From Akkermansia sp. (lineage in GTDB: Bacteria > Verrucomicrobiota > Verrucomicrobiia > Verrucomicrobiales > Akkermansiaceae), in NCBI GenBank assembly GCA_017521405.1, contig JAFXCP010000023.1, positions 62,001 through 126,000 of the forward strand: DNA of 64,000 nt. The letters are read 5' to 3'. Shown in pieces: positions 17,565 to 26,404 of this stretch; the first letter of the stretch is position 1; every line of letters starts with the position of its first letter. Under the pieces are notes generated by a model. That model made no database searches. It was not told the DNA's origin and saw nothing but the letters and a program-made list of their open reading frames with translations. The position numbers and the translations under genes are program-made.

Positions 17565-18376
17565 ACGGATACGGCCGCTTTAATATGGGGGTGCGGGTCA
17601 TAATTCTCCAGCGTAAAGTCGGAGAAATCGAAACCGTCAATCTCCGTCACCTTCGGATTCAGCTTCATCGTCGGCAGGGGGCGAGGCTCGCGAGAGAGCT
17701 GAAGCCGCGCCTGCTCCAAATGGTTTTTGTACAAATGCAAATCCCCGAAGGTGTGTACGTATTCCCGAGGCTCGTAGCCGCACACCTGTGCCACCATCAT
17801 GAGCAGCAGGGCATAGCTGGCAATGTTAAAAGGCACCCCAAGGAACAAATCGCAACTGCGCTGGTAGAGCTGGAGGCTCAATCCATGGCGTTCTCCCTCC
17901 TTCTGTGCCGGAATAACACAGAACTGAAACAGACAATGGCAAGGAGGCAGTGCCATTCCTTCCACCTCTGCCACATTCCATGCGCTCACCATATGCCGGC
18001 GGCTCCATGGATTCTTTTTCAGGCCCACAATCAAAGCTGCGATTTGGTCAATACTACCGCCCTTTCCATCCGGCCATGCACGCCACTGGGAGCCATACAC
18101 CGGGCCGAGGTCTCCATTTTCATCGGCCCATTCGTCCCAAATACTCACACCATGTTCCTGCAACCAGCGCACATTGGTGCTGCCTTTTAGGAACCAAAGC
18201 AGCTCGTATATGATGGAGCGCAGGTGCAATTTCTTCGTTGTAAGGCAGGGGAAACCCTCCCGGAGGTCGAAGCGGGCTTGCCGCCCGAACACTCCCACCG
18301 TGCCCGTACCGGTACGGTCCTCGCGGCCCACCCCATTGGTAAGCACATCGTGCAGCAAATCCAAATACTGTTTCAT
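17561..18376 (-). CDS. thyA: Thymidylate synthase
   Basis: Methylates dUMP using 5,10-methylene-THF, giving dTMP and dihydrofolate. The 271-residue protein aligns with E. coli ThyA without gaps around the active site: catalytic Cys146 in [10 protein letters not shown] (143-152), the phosphate-binding Arg in REDRTGTGT (18-26), [20 protein letters not shown] and the dUMP-contacting [12 protein letters not shown]. The chosen ATG gives [12 protein letters not shown], as in the E. coli enzyme. It forms an operon pyrF-thyA-folA, with 18 bases after pyrF and a four-base overlap with folA. Confidence 0.98.
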   Translation of the reverse strand: MKQYLDLLHDVLTNGVGREDRTGTGTVGVFGRQARFDLREGFPCLTTKKLHLRSIIYELLWFLKGSTNVRWLQEHGVSIWDEWADENGDLGPVYGSQWRAWPDGKGGSIDQIAALIVGLKKNPWSRRHMVSAWNVAEVEGMALPPCHCLFQFCVIPAQKEGERHGLSLQLYQRSCDLFLGVPFNIASYALLLMMVAQVCGYEPREYVHTFGDLHLYKNHLEQARLQLSREPRPLPTMKLNPKVTEIDGFDFSDFTLENYDPHPHIKAAVSV

Positions 18377-18394
18377 GGAAGGGCAATGCCTGAA

Positions 18395-19174
18395 TTAAAG
18401 CCCTAAAGCCACGCGAATTTCCTCTGCATAGCGAGCAGCCTTTTCCGCGAAGCTCAACTCCGAATCCTTGTAGAGGATTCCACGGGAAACATTGATGGTG
18501 GGAGGAGCCATGCGGGAGCCTCCCGTCAGCGCGGAGAGGTCGCCGCCCTGGGCACCGAGTCCGGGGATAAGCAAGGGAGCATCGGGCAGTTCCGTCAGGA
18601 TGCGGCTATTGGCATTAGTGAGTCCCACGACCATGCCCACCTCCGTAGCACTTCCCTCCTCGCGGGAGCGAATCACCATATCCCCCACAAGTTGGTAAAC
18701 TTTGCGCCCATCTGCCAGCACCTGCTGCTCCACATCCGCAGAGCCGGGATTCGTCGTCACCGCCAGCAGGTAAACAGCCTTTCCGGGGCGGTCCAGGAAA
18801 GGAGCCAGAATATCGTACCCCATGAAGGGATTGAGCGTCACGGCATCCACATCCATGCGGTCAAAGTAAGCCTGAGCGTAGTACTTTTGCGTTTCGCCGA
18901 TATCGCCGCGCTTGGCATCCAAAATCACGGGAATATCCTTGGGCATATCCGGCAGCAACTCCTCCAGCAGCTTCAGGCCGGGCAGGCCCATGGCCTCAAA
19001 ATAAGCGATATTCGGCTTATAGGCCGCTGCATAGGGAGCCGTTTCCTCCACAACCTTGCGGAGCCAATCCGCCAGCTCATTCATATTTTCCGACTGGGGA
19101 CGAGGGTCCAGCCCTACGCACAAGGCAGAGCGAGTTGCAGCAATCCGGGCAGCGAGTTTCTCCGTGTACTTCAT
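18395..19174 (-). CDS. pyrF: Orotidine 5'-phosphate decarboxylase, type 2
   Basis: Makes UMP from OMP, the last step of pyrimidine synthesis, cytosolic. At 259 residues it is the longer type-2 form. The catalytic motif DAKRGDIGET (88-97) has the invariant Asp-Lys-Asp triad; SALCVGLDPRP (16-26) and VVGLTNANSRI also match. The ATG sits only seven bases after a -10 box, so the mRNA is probably leaderless. It leads an operon with thyA and folA, so uridylate and thymidylate supply are controlled together. Confidence 0.96.
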   Translation of the reverse strand: MKYTEKLAARIAATRSALCVGLDPRPQSENMNELADWLRKVVEETAPYAAAYKPNIAYFEAMGLPGLKLLEELLPDMPKDIPVILDAKRGDIGETQKYYAQAYFDRMDVDAVTLNPFMGYDILAPFLDRPGKAVYLLAVTTNPGSADVEQQVLADGRKVYQLVGDMVIRSREEGSATEVGMVVGLTNANSRILTELPDAPLLIPGLGAQGGDLSALTGGSRMAPPTINVSRGILYKDSELSFAEKAARYAEEIRVALGL

Positions 19175-19181
19175 GGCGCGT

Positions 19182-19210
19182 ATTCTAGCACATTATTCCC
19201 ATGCGGACAA
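19182..19210 (-). promoter_or_regulatory. Leaderless promoter of pyrF-thyA-folA
   Basis: On the minus strand: TTGTCC at 19205-19210, 17-base spacer ending TGC (extended -10), TAGAAT at 19182-19187. Seven bases separate the -10 from the pyrF ATG, placing the transcript start at or next to the start codon. Confidence 0.65.
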
Positions 19211-19281
19211 GCCATAATTCCGGCTCCGGCACAGCATTTTCCGGCGCCGCCGGATGGCTATGTCAGCAAGCATCTTTACAC

Positions 19282-19310
19282 TTGCACAGGCGGAAGTATC
19301 CACCTATAAT
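19282..19310 (+). promoter_or_regulatory. Leaderless promoter of the exported thioredoxin-fold protein
   Basis: TTGCAC at 19282-19287, 17-base spacer, TATAAT at 19305-19310, then seven bases to ATG 19318. It lies about 100 bases from the divergent pyrF promoter. Confidence 0.65.
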
Positions 19311-19317
19311 GCAGAGC

Positions 19318-20598
19318 ATGATAAGGAGCTTACATATGGTGCTGATTGCCGGTCTTGCCGGCTTACCGACCATGGGAACGGAAGACGCAATGAAGCAAAT
19401 TCTCGCCGGATGGCAGCAGCGTACGGCAGAGTATAAAGCCGCCATACAGCAAGCACCTAACGATGAAGTGCGTGCAGCAATTCCCGCACCGGCAGCGCAG
19501 GACATTGCCCCTGCCCTCTGGGCTTCCATTAGCAGCAAAACAGGCGTGCGTGAGGAAGTACTGCCCCGCAGCCGCAGGGAAAAAAACAAAGGAGCTAAGC
19601 CCCGCACACGCAAAATAGCTACTTTTGAATACGAACAAGCATGGGCGCTGCCGGCCATCAACTGGATTCTACAACACCCTGCTGCCTTTGCCTCAGCTTT
19701 TACGGAGGAGCAACAGGCGCAGTTGAATTATTTTTCCAGAGATGTTATTGATTCCCTGTCCAGAGTACATTTTACCCACCCGAACATGGCCGAAACTTGC
19801 GCCCTGCTTTCCGGTACAGCCGGAGTGCGTGAGTACGAAATCCTCCAAAAGGTATATCAACGTAACGGCTCCCGAAGCGCACGAGCCTGCGCCGCTCTGG
19901 GCATGAGCCTTATGCTGAATAACCCGCTGGTTTCCGGCTTAGAGGGCAGCGAGGCCATGGCCAGAGGCAAGCGATTGTATTACTTAAAGCAATCCCTCCT
20001 GCTGGCGGAGAAGGACACGAAGTTTGGTACTCTGCCGCTTACGGATGTGGCCATGGAGCAAGCCTACTACCTGCGCCATTTGGCTAAGGGGTGCATTGCC
20101 CCCCAAATCCAAGTGAAAGATGTGAAAGGGCAGCAGGCAACCCTCCCTCAAAAAGGCAAGGCAACCCTATTGCTTTTCTGGGCTCCCGGAGAGAGTGCCA
20201 GTGTAGCCATGATGCAGGATTACACTCGCCTTTGCGAGGAGTACCCGGAGGTACATATTTGCCCCATCGTCCCTTTTGCCACCCCGGAAGAAATAGCACA
20301 GGAACTGCAAAATTGCGGTGTATCCGCCACCTACATCGATAGCGAAAACGGGGAAGCCGGGCAAAGCTATCGCATCCGCCAAGTTCCCACCGCCATCCTC
20401 ATTGGAAAGGATGCGGGCATCATCCACAACGGGGCACCCGATATTCAGCTCCAAGCAGCACTGGATGCTCTTGCAGATTCCTTCCGAAATGCCGATAAAG
20501 CGGCACGCCCCAAAATTCTCATCCGCGAAAAGGGCAACGCACCCGATGCCGCAGCAGGCGAAAGCGTGCCGAAATTACGAGAAATGCCGGAGTTTTAA
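19318..20598 (+). CDS. Exported protein with C-terminal thioredoxin-like domain lacking CxxC
   Basis: A 426-residue protein. From ATG 19318 the N-terminus is a signal peptide (MIRSLHMVLIAGLAGLPTMG). A second ATG at 19336 has AAGGAG seven bases before it, so start usage is uncertain; I prefer 19318 because it lies seven bases after a good -10 and keeps a basic residue. Residues ~25-250 are helical and unknown. Residues ~262-390 form a TlpA/ResA-like thioredoxin fold (LLLFWAPGESASVAMMQDY, IRQVPTAILI with the cis-Pro). The redox CxxC position reads PGES, residues 290-293, so it cannot do dithiol chemistry. It probably acts as a binding or scaffold protein in the envelope. Confidence 0.8.
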   Translation: MIRSLHMVLIAGLAGLPTMGTEDAMKQILAGWQQRTAEYKAAIQQAPNDEVRAAIPAPAAQDIAPALWASISSKTGVREEVLPRSRREKNKGAKPRTRKIATFEYEQAWALPAINWILQHPAAFASAFTEEQQAQLNYFSRDVIDSLSRVHFTHPNMAETCALLSGTAGVREYEILQKVYQRNGSRSARACAALGMSLMLNNPLVSGLEGSEAMARGKRLYYLKQSLLLAEKDTKFGTLPLTDVAMEQAYYLRHLAKGCIAPQIQVKDVKGQQATLPQKGKATLLLFWAPGESASVAMMQDYTRLCEEYPEVHICPIVPFATPEEIAQELQNCGVSATYIDSENGEAGQSYRIRQVPTAILIGKDAGIIHNGAPDIQLQAALDALADSFRNADKAARPKILIREKGNAPDAAAGESVPKLREMPEF

Positions 20599-20625
20599 CA
20601 CGGCTCCCAAGCCATCGTTTTTTGC

Positions 20626-20654
20626 TTGATTCCCCGCACTCAAACAAGTATACT
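20626..20654 (+). promoter_or_regulatory. cmk promoter, near-leaderless
   Basis: TTGATT at 20626-20631, 17-base spacer, TATACT at 20649-20654. Ten bases separate the -10 from the cmk ATG, a leader of about four bases. Confidence 0.6.
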
Positions 20655-20664
20655 GCCTCTCAGT

Positions 20665-21303
20665 ATGAATCCTCCTGCCATTGCCATCGACGGACCCGCC
20701 GCTTCCGGCAAATCCACAGTTGCAAAGCTGATTGCCAAGGAACTGGGCTACACCTTTATCAACACGGGAGCCATGTATCGTGCTGTTACCTGGTACATTT
20801 TGCAGAAAGGCATTACCCCTACCGATACGGCTGCAGTACTTTCCGCCCTGCCCGGCATTCCCCTTTCCTTCGGAAAAGAGGGAGCTAATTCCACCGTTGT
20901 TTACGAGGGCCGAGTTCTGACCACTGAGCTGACGGAGAAAAGCACCAATGACAACGTATCCGCCATTGCCTCCATTCCGGAGGTTCGCGCCCTGCTGGTG
21001 GAAAAACAGCGCGAGTACAACACCCGAGAAGCCGTGGTGATGGAAGGCCGAGACATCGGCACCGTTGTATTCCCGCATACTCCCTTTAAGTACTTTGTTA
21101 CCGCTTCCGAGGAAGTGCGTGCTGCCCGCCGTGCCGCAGAAGGCATTACGGATTCCATTGCCGAGCGCGACCGCAAGGATTCCCAGAGAGCTTGCGCCCC
21201 CTTAGTGCAGGCAGAGGATGCGCTCTTGGTGGACACCTCCGATATGAACATCAACGAGGTGGTAGCCTATATCATTTCCGATATTCAACGCAAAATTAAC
21301 TAA
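20665..21303 (+). CDS. cmk: Cytidylate kinase
   Basis: Phosphorylates CMP and dCMP with ATP. From ATG 20665 it has 212 residues: P-loop DGPAASGKST (9-18), NTGAMYRAVTW (33-43), EGRDIGTVVFP (about 126-136) and the lid region AERDRKDSQR (about 171-180), each diagnostic of bacterial Cmk. The open frame extends 13 codons upstream, but those codons overlap the promoter. plsC follows three bases after the stop and recF ten bases after that, so cmk-plsC-recF is one operon. Confidence 0.96.
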   Translation: MNPPAIAIDGPAASGKSTVAKLIAKELGYTFINTGAMYRAVTWYILQKGITPTDTAAVLSALPGIPLSFGKEGANSTVVYEGRVLTTELTEKSTNDNVSAIASIPEVRALLVEKQREYNTREAVVMEGRDIGTVVFPHTPFKYFVTASEEVRAARRAAEGITDSIAERDRKDSQRACAPLVQAEDALLVDTSDMNINEVVAYIISDIQRKIN

Positions 21304-21306
21304 TTC

Positions 21307-21936
21307 ATGTTCCAGCGTTCTCTCATTTACATGCTCGTCCGGGGTACGGCCTCGTGTTTCTTCAAATCCTTCTTCCACCTTCATGTGATTAACCGGGAGA
21401 AACTCATTGAGGAGGGGCCGGCTGTCATCGTAGCCAATCATCAGAGCTTCTTGGATCCCCCCCTCGTTGGAAGCCTGTACAGCAACCCCGTCAACTTTCT
21501 GGCGCGCAAAACACTTTTCGATGCCCCTATCCTGAAACAGGTATTACCCTATTGCAGCACCATCGGCATTGATCAAAATCGCCCGGATCCCGCCAGCATT
21601 ATGCAGGTACTCCGCACGGTGCGTCAAGGCAAGCGCATCATCATCTTCCCGGAGGGTTCCCGCTGCGAGGATGGGCAAATCCACGATGCAATGCCCGGCA
21701 TTGGTCTTATTCTGAGCAAGTTAGCCAGTGTACCTGTGCAGCCCATTCGCATCGAGGGGGCATACGATTGTCTGCCGATTCACAGCTCTCGCCTGAGGTT
21801 CCGCCCCATTACCCTATCCGTGGGGGACCCCATTCCCTTTACGGAAGCGGAGCTGAAAGCCAAGGGGCGAGATGCCCAACTGGCTATCGGCAAAAAGATT
21901 ATGGACGCCATCCGCTCCCTGCCCATAGAAGTGTAA
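21307..21936 (+). CDS. plsC: 1-acyl-sn-glycerol-3-phosphate acyltransferase family protein
   Basis: Transfers an acyl chain to lysophosphatidic acid to form phosphatidic acid at the inner membrane. The 209-residue protein has the acyltransferase motif I NHQSFLDPPLVG (HX4D, about 42-53), motif II region GIDQNRPDP, motif III FPEGSRCEDGQ (about 114-124) and motif IV PVQPIRI. A short hydrophobic N-terminal stretch may act as membrane anchor. cmk-plsC neighbour pairs occur widely in bacteria, which supports the call. Acyl-donor choice is unknown. Confidence 0.93.
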   Translation: MFQRSLIYMLVRGTASCFFKSFFHLHVINREKLIEEGPAVIVANHQSFLDPPLVGSLYSNPVNFLARKTLFDAPILKQVLPYCSTIGIDQNRPDPASIMQVLRTVRQGKRIIIFPEGSRCEDGQIHDAMPGIGLILSKLASVPVQPIRIEGAYDCLPIHSSRLRFRPITLSVGDPIPFTEAELKAKGRDAQLAIGKKIMDAIRSLPIEV

Positions 21937-21946
21937 GGCTGAAAAA

Positions 21947-23005
21947 ATGCTTACAGCCCTACGACTCAGCCATTTTCGCTGTTACAGCACCCTTTGCTGG
22001 GAAATACCGGCAGAGGGTGCCATTCTTCTTGGTGCCAATGCTCAGGGGAAAACAAGCCTCATCGAAGCCATTTGCATGGCACTTACCTTGCATAGTCCCC
22101 GCGTAGCACGCATGGACAAACTGGCAGCCCATGGGCAAACGCATTTCGGCATTTCTCTGGATACGGAGGAACACCGCCGCCGCCTGCTCTGGGAAAAAGG
22201 GAAGAAAACCGCCCTGCAAATCAATGGGGTAGAACAGCGGGATTACTGCGATTTTCTGGCAGATTCCCATCCCGTCACTTGGCTGGGCAACCGGGATATT
22301 TCTCTGGTAAACGGAGGAGCAGAAGAGCGCCGCCGCTATTTGGATTTTCTGGGGAGCCAGTGGCACCCCGTTTATCGGGAAGCCCTGCAAAACTACCGCA
22401 AAGCACTGCGCAACCGGAACGCCCTCCTCCGGCATCCACGGAGGAATACAGGACTCCTCCGCAACTACGCCGAAATTCTGGCCACCCATGGGGAAATAAT
22501 CATCCGCCTGCGGCAACAGCTTCTGGAGCGCCTTACCCCCCATATCAACCACACCCACCACAGCATTGCCCATGGGGAAGAGACCGTGCAACTGGCCTAC
22601 TTACCCAGCACCACCCTCCCCTTGCAGCAAGCACTGGATGCCGCCCTCGCGGCGGATGAGCATGCAGGCTGCACTACCGTGGGTCCCCACCGGGACGATT
22701 TTCTCCTCCACATTGCAGGCCGCCGGGCAGATACCTATGCCTCCGAAGGGCAGCAACGCACCCTTGCCACAGCTATGCAAATGGCACAATCCGGGCTGCT
22801 GCACGAGGAGACCGGGAAGGCACCCATTCTGCTGATTGATGATATATTCGGGGAGTTAGACTCGCAGCGGCGGCGTTCCCTGCTTTCCGTCCTTCCGGCA
22901 GAAAGTCAGGTATTCATCACAACCACCGGGCTGGATTGGTTGGGAGATATGGTTGCCCCCCTGCCCCTCATACGGGTGGAGAATGCAAAATTGCACCGGC
23001 TCTAA
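21947..23005 (+). CDS. recF: DNA replication and repair protein RecF
   Basis: An SMC-like ATPase that helps load RecA at single-strand gaps. The 352 residues carry Walker A GANAQGKTS (29-37), the RecF-typical GPHRDDF (about 245-251), signature SEGQQRT (about 265-271) and Walker B LLIDDIFGELD (about 293-303). The first residues MLTALRLSHFRCY match RecF. It is not next to dnaA-dnaN-gyrB as in many bacteria but ends the cmk-plsC operon. Its stop overlaps the stop of the minus-strand amylase gene by four bases. Confidence 0.96.
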   Translation: MLTALRLSHFRCYSTLCWEIPAEGAILLGANAQGKTSLIEAICMALTLHSPRVARMDKLAAHGQTHFGISLDTEEHRRRLLWEKGKKTALQINGVEQRDYCDFLADSHPVTWLGNRDISLVNGGAEERRRYLDFLGSQWHPVYREALQNYRKALRNRNALLRHPRRNTGLLRNYAEILATHGEIIIRLRQQLLERLTPHINHTHHSIAHGEETVQLAYLPSTTLPLQQALDAALAADEHAGCTTVGPHRDDFLLHIAGRRADTYASEGQQRTLATAMQMAQSGLLHEETGKAPILLIDDIFGELDSQRRRSLLSVLPAESQVFITTTGLDWLGDMVAPLPLIRVENAKLHRL

Positions 23006-24756
23006 CACCACTCCCATAGGCAAGCGCGCCCCGGCGGAAGCACCACGGGGAACCCCTCTCCATCCAGCTTTTCCGCAGAGATTTCCACACACTCGCCCGA
23101 GCCTTCCGGCAAAGGAATAAAACGATAAACTCCCGGCTTCTTACCCGCCCACTCCCGGGCATGCTCCGGTATATGCACATGCGTGTGCATACTCTCCCGG
23201 GGGTGCAAATTGCATACTGCCAGCACCGTGGCTTTCGCTTTACGATAATGCCGCAGGAAGGCATACATATAATGGCCGGATACGGATTCTCCCGGCATGC
23301 GCCCATAAGCAGACGTTTCCCGGTTAGCCCAATTCAGCCCATAAAAGTCGCCCTTGGCAAGAGCAGCATGCTGCAACAAGGGCAAGAGCTGTGCCACATC
23401 GGCCCGCATGTGCCTTTCCTCCTCCGTAAGAAGGGCGCCATCATAGCTACCACCATGAGTCCAGTGCTGCAAACGCGGCAAACTCGTATAATCGAAAATG
23501 GAGGTACGCCCATTATCCCCCCCGAAGCCGCCGGGGCCTTCCGCGCGTTCGCCCACCTCCTGCCCATTATACACAAGAACCGGGCCACAGGAAGAAGCAT
23601 AATGCGCCACCATCAGGGCTTGGTGTACATGGCTTCCCACGCCGCCCCAGTGCATAGGGGAAGCCACGCGCGGCTCATCATGATTTTCGAGATAGCGCAC
23701 GCCGCCACGGAACATCTGCAGTTCCGGGCGGTGGAGGGCGTCCCAATCATTCGCCCAGCCATGGCTCTCGTACAAGCGGCGGAGAGCATCGTAGGAGGAG
23801 CTATCGTACACTCCATTAAACCCGGCGGCCAGCAAGGCCGCATGCACATCCCCCTCCACCAGCTTCATGTGGTCATTATACGCCTCTGCCATAAAGAAGG
23901 CTGCGCCATCCCGTAGGCGCGCATGTGCAATAATCCAGTGCCAGAAGGGGATGGGCACCATGTGCGCCATATCACACCGGAAGCCACCCACCCCCAGCTC
24001 CTGCCAATATGCCAGGATTTCGTTCATACGTTGCCATATTCGGGGCACAGCATACTCCGGCGCCAGCAGACCGGGCAACTGCCCCGCCGCATGGGGACCA
24101 TGGCGATAATCGGAGCCATAATTCAGCTTTACGGTTTCATACCAATCGTGGGGGGACAAGTGCCACTCTGCCGCATTGTTCCCGGTAACACGTCCGGCAC
24201 CGCGCTCCGGCTCATATTCTCCCCCCGGCATAAGCATTTTGCTCTCCGGAGAATGGGGCTGGAGGTAATAAAAGGCATTATCCCGGGCGAAAAACACATT
24301 CCGATTATCCTCCGAGCCGAAATTACTCTGCGGACGCACTATGGAATTGTAATGACGGGATACATGATTGGGCACAAAATCCATTACGGGAATCATCCCC
24401 CAGCGGCGGCAACGGCGCAGTAAGGCGGCATATTCCTCCAAACGCCGCTCCGGCACTTCTGCCAAATCCGGGTCCACATCAAAATAATCTGTCACAGCAT
24501 AAGGGCTACCCGCCTTGCCCTTTACAATGCAGGCAGGTTCCGCCGGCAGCCCCGGGTACGCACTTTGGCTTGCATGGCGCAGCACCCCGGTAAACCAAAG
24601 GTGAGTCACGCCCATTCGGGCAAGCTGCTCCAGAGCCGCATCCGTAATCGCATTAAAGGTACCGCAGCCGTTTTCCCGGCGGCTTCCCCACGGCACTCCC
24701 CCCTCCGTAAAATTGGAAAAATGGCGCACAAAGAGCTGGTATACGATGCAGCGCAT
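23002..24756 (-). CDS. Glycoside hydrolase family 13 (alpha-amylase family) enzyme, cytoplasmic
   Basis: A 584-residue GH13 enzyme. The four conserved regions are present: I, MDFVPNH (125-131); II, GFRCDMAHM with nucleophile Asp262; III, MAEAY with acid/base Glu291; IV, LENHDE with Asp360. There is no signal peptide, so it probably works on intracellular glycogen or imported maltodextrin. The C-terminal ~100 residues form the beta-sandwich domain (VLAVCNLHPRES). The subfamily cannot be assigned by eye. It starts ten bases after tyrA, an unrelated neighbour, and overlaps recF tail-to-tail. Confidence 0.92.
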   Translation of the reverse strand: MRCIVYQLFVRHFSNFTEGGVPWGSRRENGCGTFNAITDAALEQLARMGVTHLWFTGVLRHASQSAYPGLPAEPACIVKGKAGSPYAVTDYFDVDPDLAEVPERRLEEYAALLRRCRRWGMIPVMDFVPNHVSRHYNSIVRPQSNFGSEDNRNVFFARDNAFYYLQPHSPESKMLMPGGEYEPERGAGRVTGNNAAEWHLSPHDWYETVKLNYGSDYRHGPHAAGQLPGLLAPEYAVPRIWQRMNEILAYWQELGVGGFRCDMAHMVPIPFWHWIIAHARLRDGAAFFMAEAYNDHMKLVEGDVHAALLAAGFNGVYDSSSYDALRRLYESHGWANDWDALHRPELQMFRGGVRYLENHDEPRVASPMHWGGVGSHVHQALMVAHYASSCGPVLVYNGQEVGERAEGPGGFGGDNGRTSIFDYTSLPRLQHWTHGGSYDGALLTEEERHMRADVAQLLPLLQHAALAKGDFYGLNWANRETSAYGRMPGESVSGHYMYAFLRHYRKAKATVLAVCNLHPRESMHTHVHIPEHAREWAGKKPGVYRFIPLPEGSGECVEISAEKLDGEGFPVVLPPGRACLWEWC

Positions 24757-24766
24757 AGTGCAAATG

Positions 24767-25648
24767 TCAGGATTCCTTCTGCCGCACTGTTATCCGGGCA
24801 TCCCCGGCGGCTTCCAACCAGCGGCGCACCCCTTCACGATCCTGATTTTCCAAAAGGTCTATCAGGTAATGCAAATCGGCCACGCAATCATGCATGGCTG
24901 CACGAATAGCCACATCGTTTTCCCACAGAATATCCGCCCACATACCGGCACCACCCTCGCATACACGCGTGGTATCCCGAAAACCGCTGGCAGCCAATCG
25001 CTGCAAATCCGCCATGGGAATCCCGCCGGAAACAGCACCGCGAGCGCAAAGTGCCGCCAATATATGGGGAGCATGGGAAATGCGCGCCACTGTGCGGTCG
25101 TGGTTCACAGGCTCCATCACATATGTGGAGCTTCCCAATGCCTGCCAAAAAGCAGCCAGACGCTCCACATACTCCTCCGCTACGCCATGCGGATTCGTAA
25201 GTGCCACCGTAGCACCTTGCAACAAAGCAGCACTGGCATTTTCTATGCCGGATTTTTCCGTGCCGGCCATAGGATGAGAGCCAATGAACAAACGCCGCCG
25301 CTCTGTGAGCATTGCACCTGTGGTACGATGCACGTAAGCCTTCACAGAGCCAATATCCGTCACCACCGCCGTGGGGGCAATACTGGACAAAATGTATCGG
25401 GAAAGCTCCTCGAATGCGCCGATAGGCGTGGCGAGGATGATGAGCTCCGCCCCCTTTGCAGCAGCAATGGCATCCGTGTAAGTATGCTCAGTAACGCCCT
25501 GCCGGCGGGCAAACTCCAGCGGCTGCTCCCGGCGAGCCCAAAGGCGCAGCTCGCAGTCCGGCATATTTTGCCGCACCGCCATGGCAATGGAACCGCCCAG
25601 CAAACCGGGGCCAAAAATAGCCACGGTTTGAAAAGGTAATGAGCCCAT
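24767..25648 (-). CDS. tyrA: Prephenate dehydrogenase
   Basis: Oxidatively decarboxylates prephenate to 4-hydroxyphenylpyruvate for tyrosine synthesis. From ATG 25648 it has 293 residues: Rossmann motif AIFGPGLLGGS (10-20), ELIILATPIGAF, VTDIGSVK with the family Asp-Ser-Lys, and GSHPMAGTEKSG with the catalytic His. The all-helical dimerisation domain fills the C-terminal half; there is no chorismate mutase or ACT domain. An ATG 15 bases upstream overlaps the previous gene, so I chose the one four bases after its stop. It is cotranscribed with the lipoprotein and amylase genes. Confidence 0.94.
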   Translation of the reverse strand: MGSLPFQTVAIFGPGLLGGSIAMAVRQNMPDCELRLWARREQPLEFARRQGVTEHTYTDAIAAAKGAELIILATPIGAFEELSRYILSSIAPTAVVTDIGSVKAYVHRTTGAMLTERRRLFIGSHPMAGTEKSGIENASAALLQGATVALTNPHGVAEEYVERLAAFWQALGSSTYVMEPVNHDRTVARISHAPHILAALCARGAVSGGIPMADLQRLAASGFRDTTRVCEGGAGMWADILWENDVAIRAAMHDCVADLHYLIDLLENQDREGVRRWLEAAGDARITVRQKES

Positions 25649-25652
25649 CGTT

Positions 25653-26216
25653 TTACGGCACATAGAAATGGAAGTTTGTACCGCGCACCTTCAACTCCTT
25701 ACCACTGGGGTACGGTTTACCGTTTTTATCAATCACGCGTATTGTTTTGCTGGGGTCCAGCGGATTATACACACGCGTCGGGTCACCCTCTACTCGAGTA
25801 GCCACAGGTATGGGACCTGTATTGGTAATTTGGCTCTTATCCACGGCAGTACTCAAGGTCGGCGCAGCAGGAGCCGGGGCCGTTACCGCCGGGGCCGCAG
25901 GCGCCGCCGATGCAGGGGCTGCCGCAGGGGGCGCAGGAGTGGCAGGCTTGGGCAAGACAATGGGCTTAGTCAAATCCAATGGTGCAGGGGCAGGTGCCGG
26001 AGGAGTAACTTTTGCGGCCGGCGCGGCAGCCGCAGGTGCCGCCTGCGGAGCAGGATTCGTAGCAGCAGCAGGAGTCACCACCCAAGTATCCGCATAAGTG
26101 CGGGATTGAATCTTGGCACCTTGGTACGGCATATCCGGCACGTTTGGCGTATAGTACACACAGGACGGCAGAACGGCACCACATGCACACAGCAAAATAA
26201 GAGGACGAATCTTCAT
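25653..26216 (-). CDS. Ala/Pro-rich lipoprotein
   Basis: A 187-residue protein from ATG 26216. The signal peptide MKIRPLILLCACGAVLPSC ends in a lipobox (LPSC, Cys19). Residues ~50-125 are a low-complexity Ala/Pro linker (APAPAP, PPAAAPASAAPAAPA) that could span the periplasm or cell-wall zone. The C-terminal ~60 residues (DPTRVYNPLDPSKTIRVIDKNGKPYPSGKEL) look like a small beta-rich domain of unknown type. An ATG 42 bases upstream would lengthen the N-region and hide the signal peptide. It leads the unit with tyrA and the GH13 gene. I do not recognise the family. Confidence 0.75.
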   Translation of the reverse strand: MKIRPLILLCACGAVLPSCVYYTPNVPDMPYQGAKIQSRTYADTWVVTPAAATNPAPQAAPAAAAPAAKVTPPAPAPAPLDLTKPIVLPKPATPAPPAAAPASAAPAAPAVTAPAPAAPTLSTAVDKSQITNTGPIPVATRVEGDPTRVYNPLDPSKTIRVIDKNGKPYPSGKELKVRGTNFHFYVP

Positions 26217-26368
26217 GGCTCTGGGGAGGCTGTAATAAAAGCTACGATTATTGTTCATTTAATGCCAAACAGCCCCGGAAGTCAACCTAAAATCGTGCTT
26301 CGGGCGCATGTTAGCTCCATTATTTTCCGGCTAGGCAATCTTTTCAGGGGCATTCTGTGGATTCAGGC

Positions 26369-26397
26369 TTGAAAATTGCCCTATCGGGTAGTAGAGT
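26369..26397 (+). promoter_or_regulatory. Leaderless promoter of ispG
   Basis: TTGAAA at 26369-26374, 17-base spacer, TAGAGT at 26392-26397, then seven bases to ATG 26405. The -10 is imperfect. Confidence 0.5.
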
Positions 26398-26404
26398 GGG
26401 GTGC

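Noticed and set aside
23002..24756. Secreted extracellular amylase
   Set aside because: The GH13 protein has no signal peptide or surface anchor, so a cytoplasmic role is more likely.
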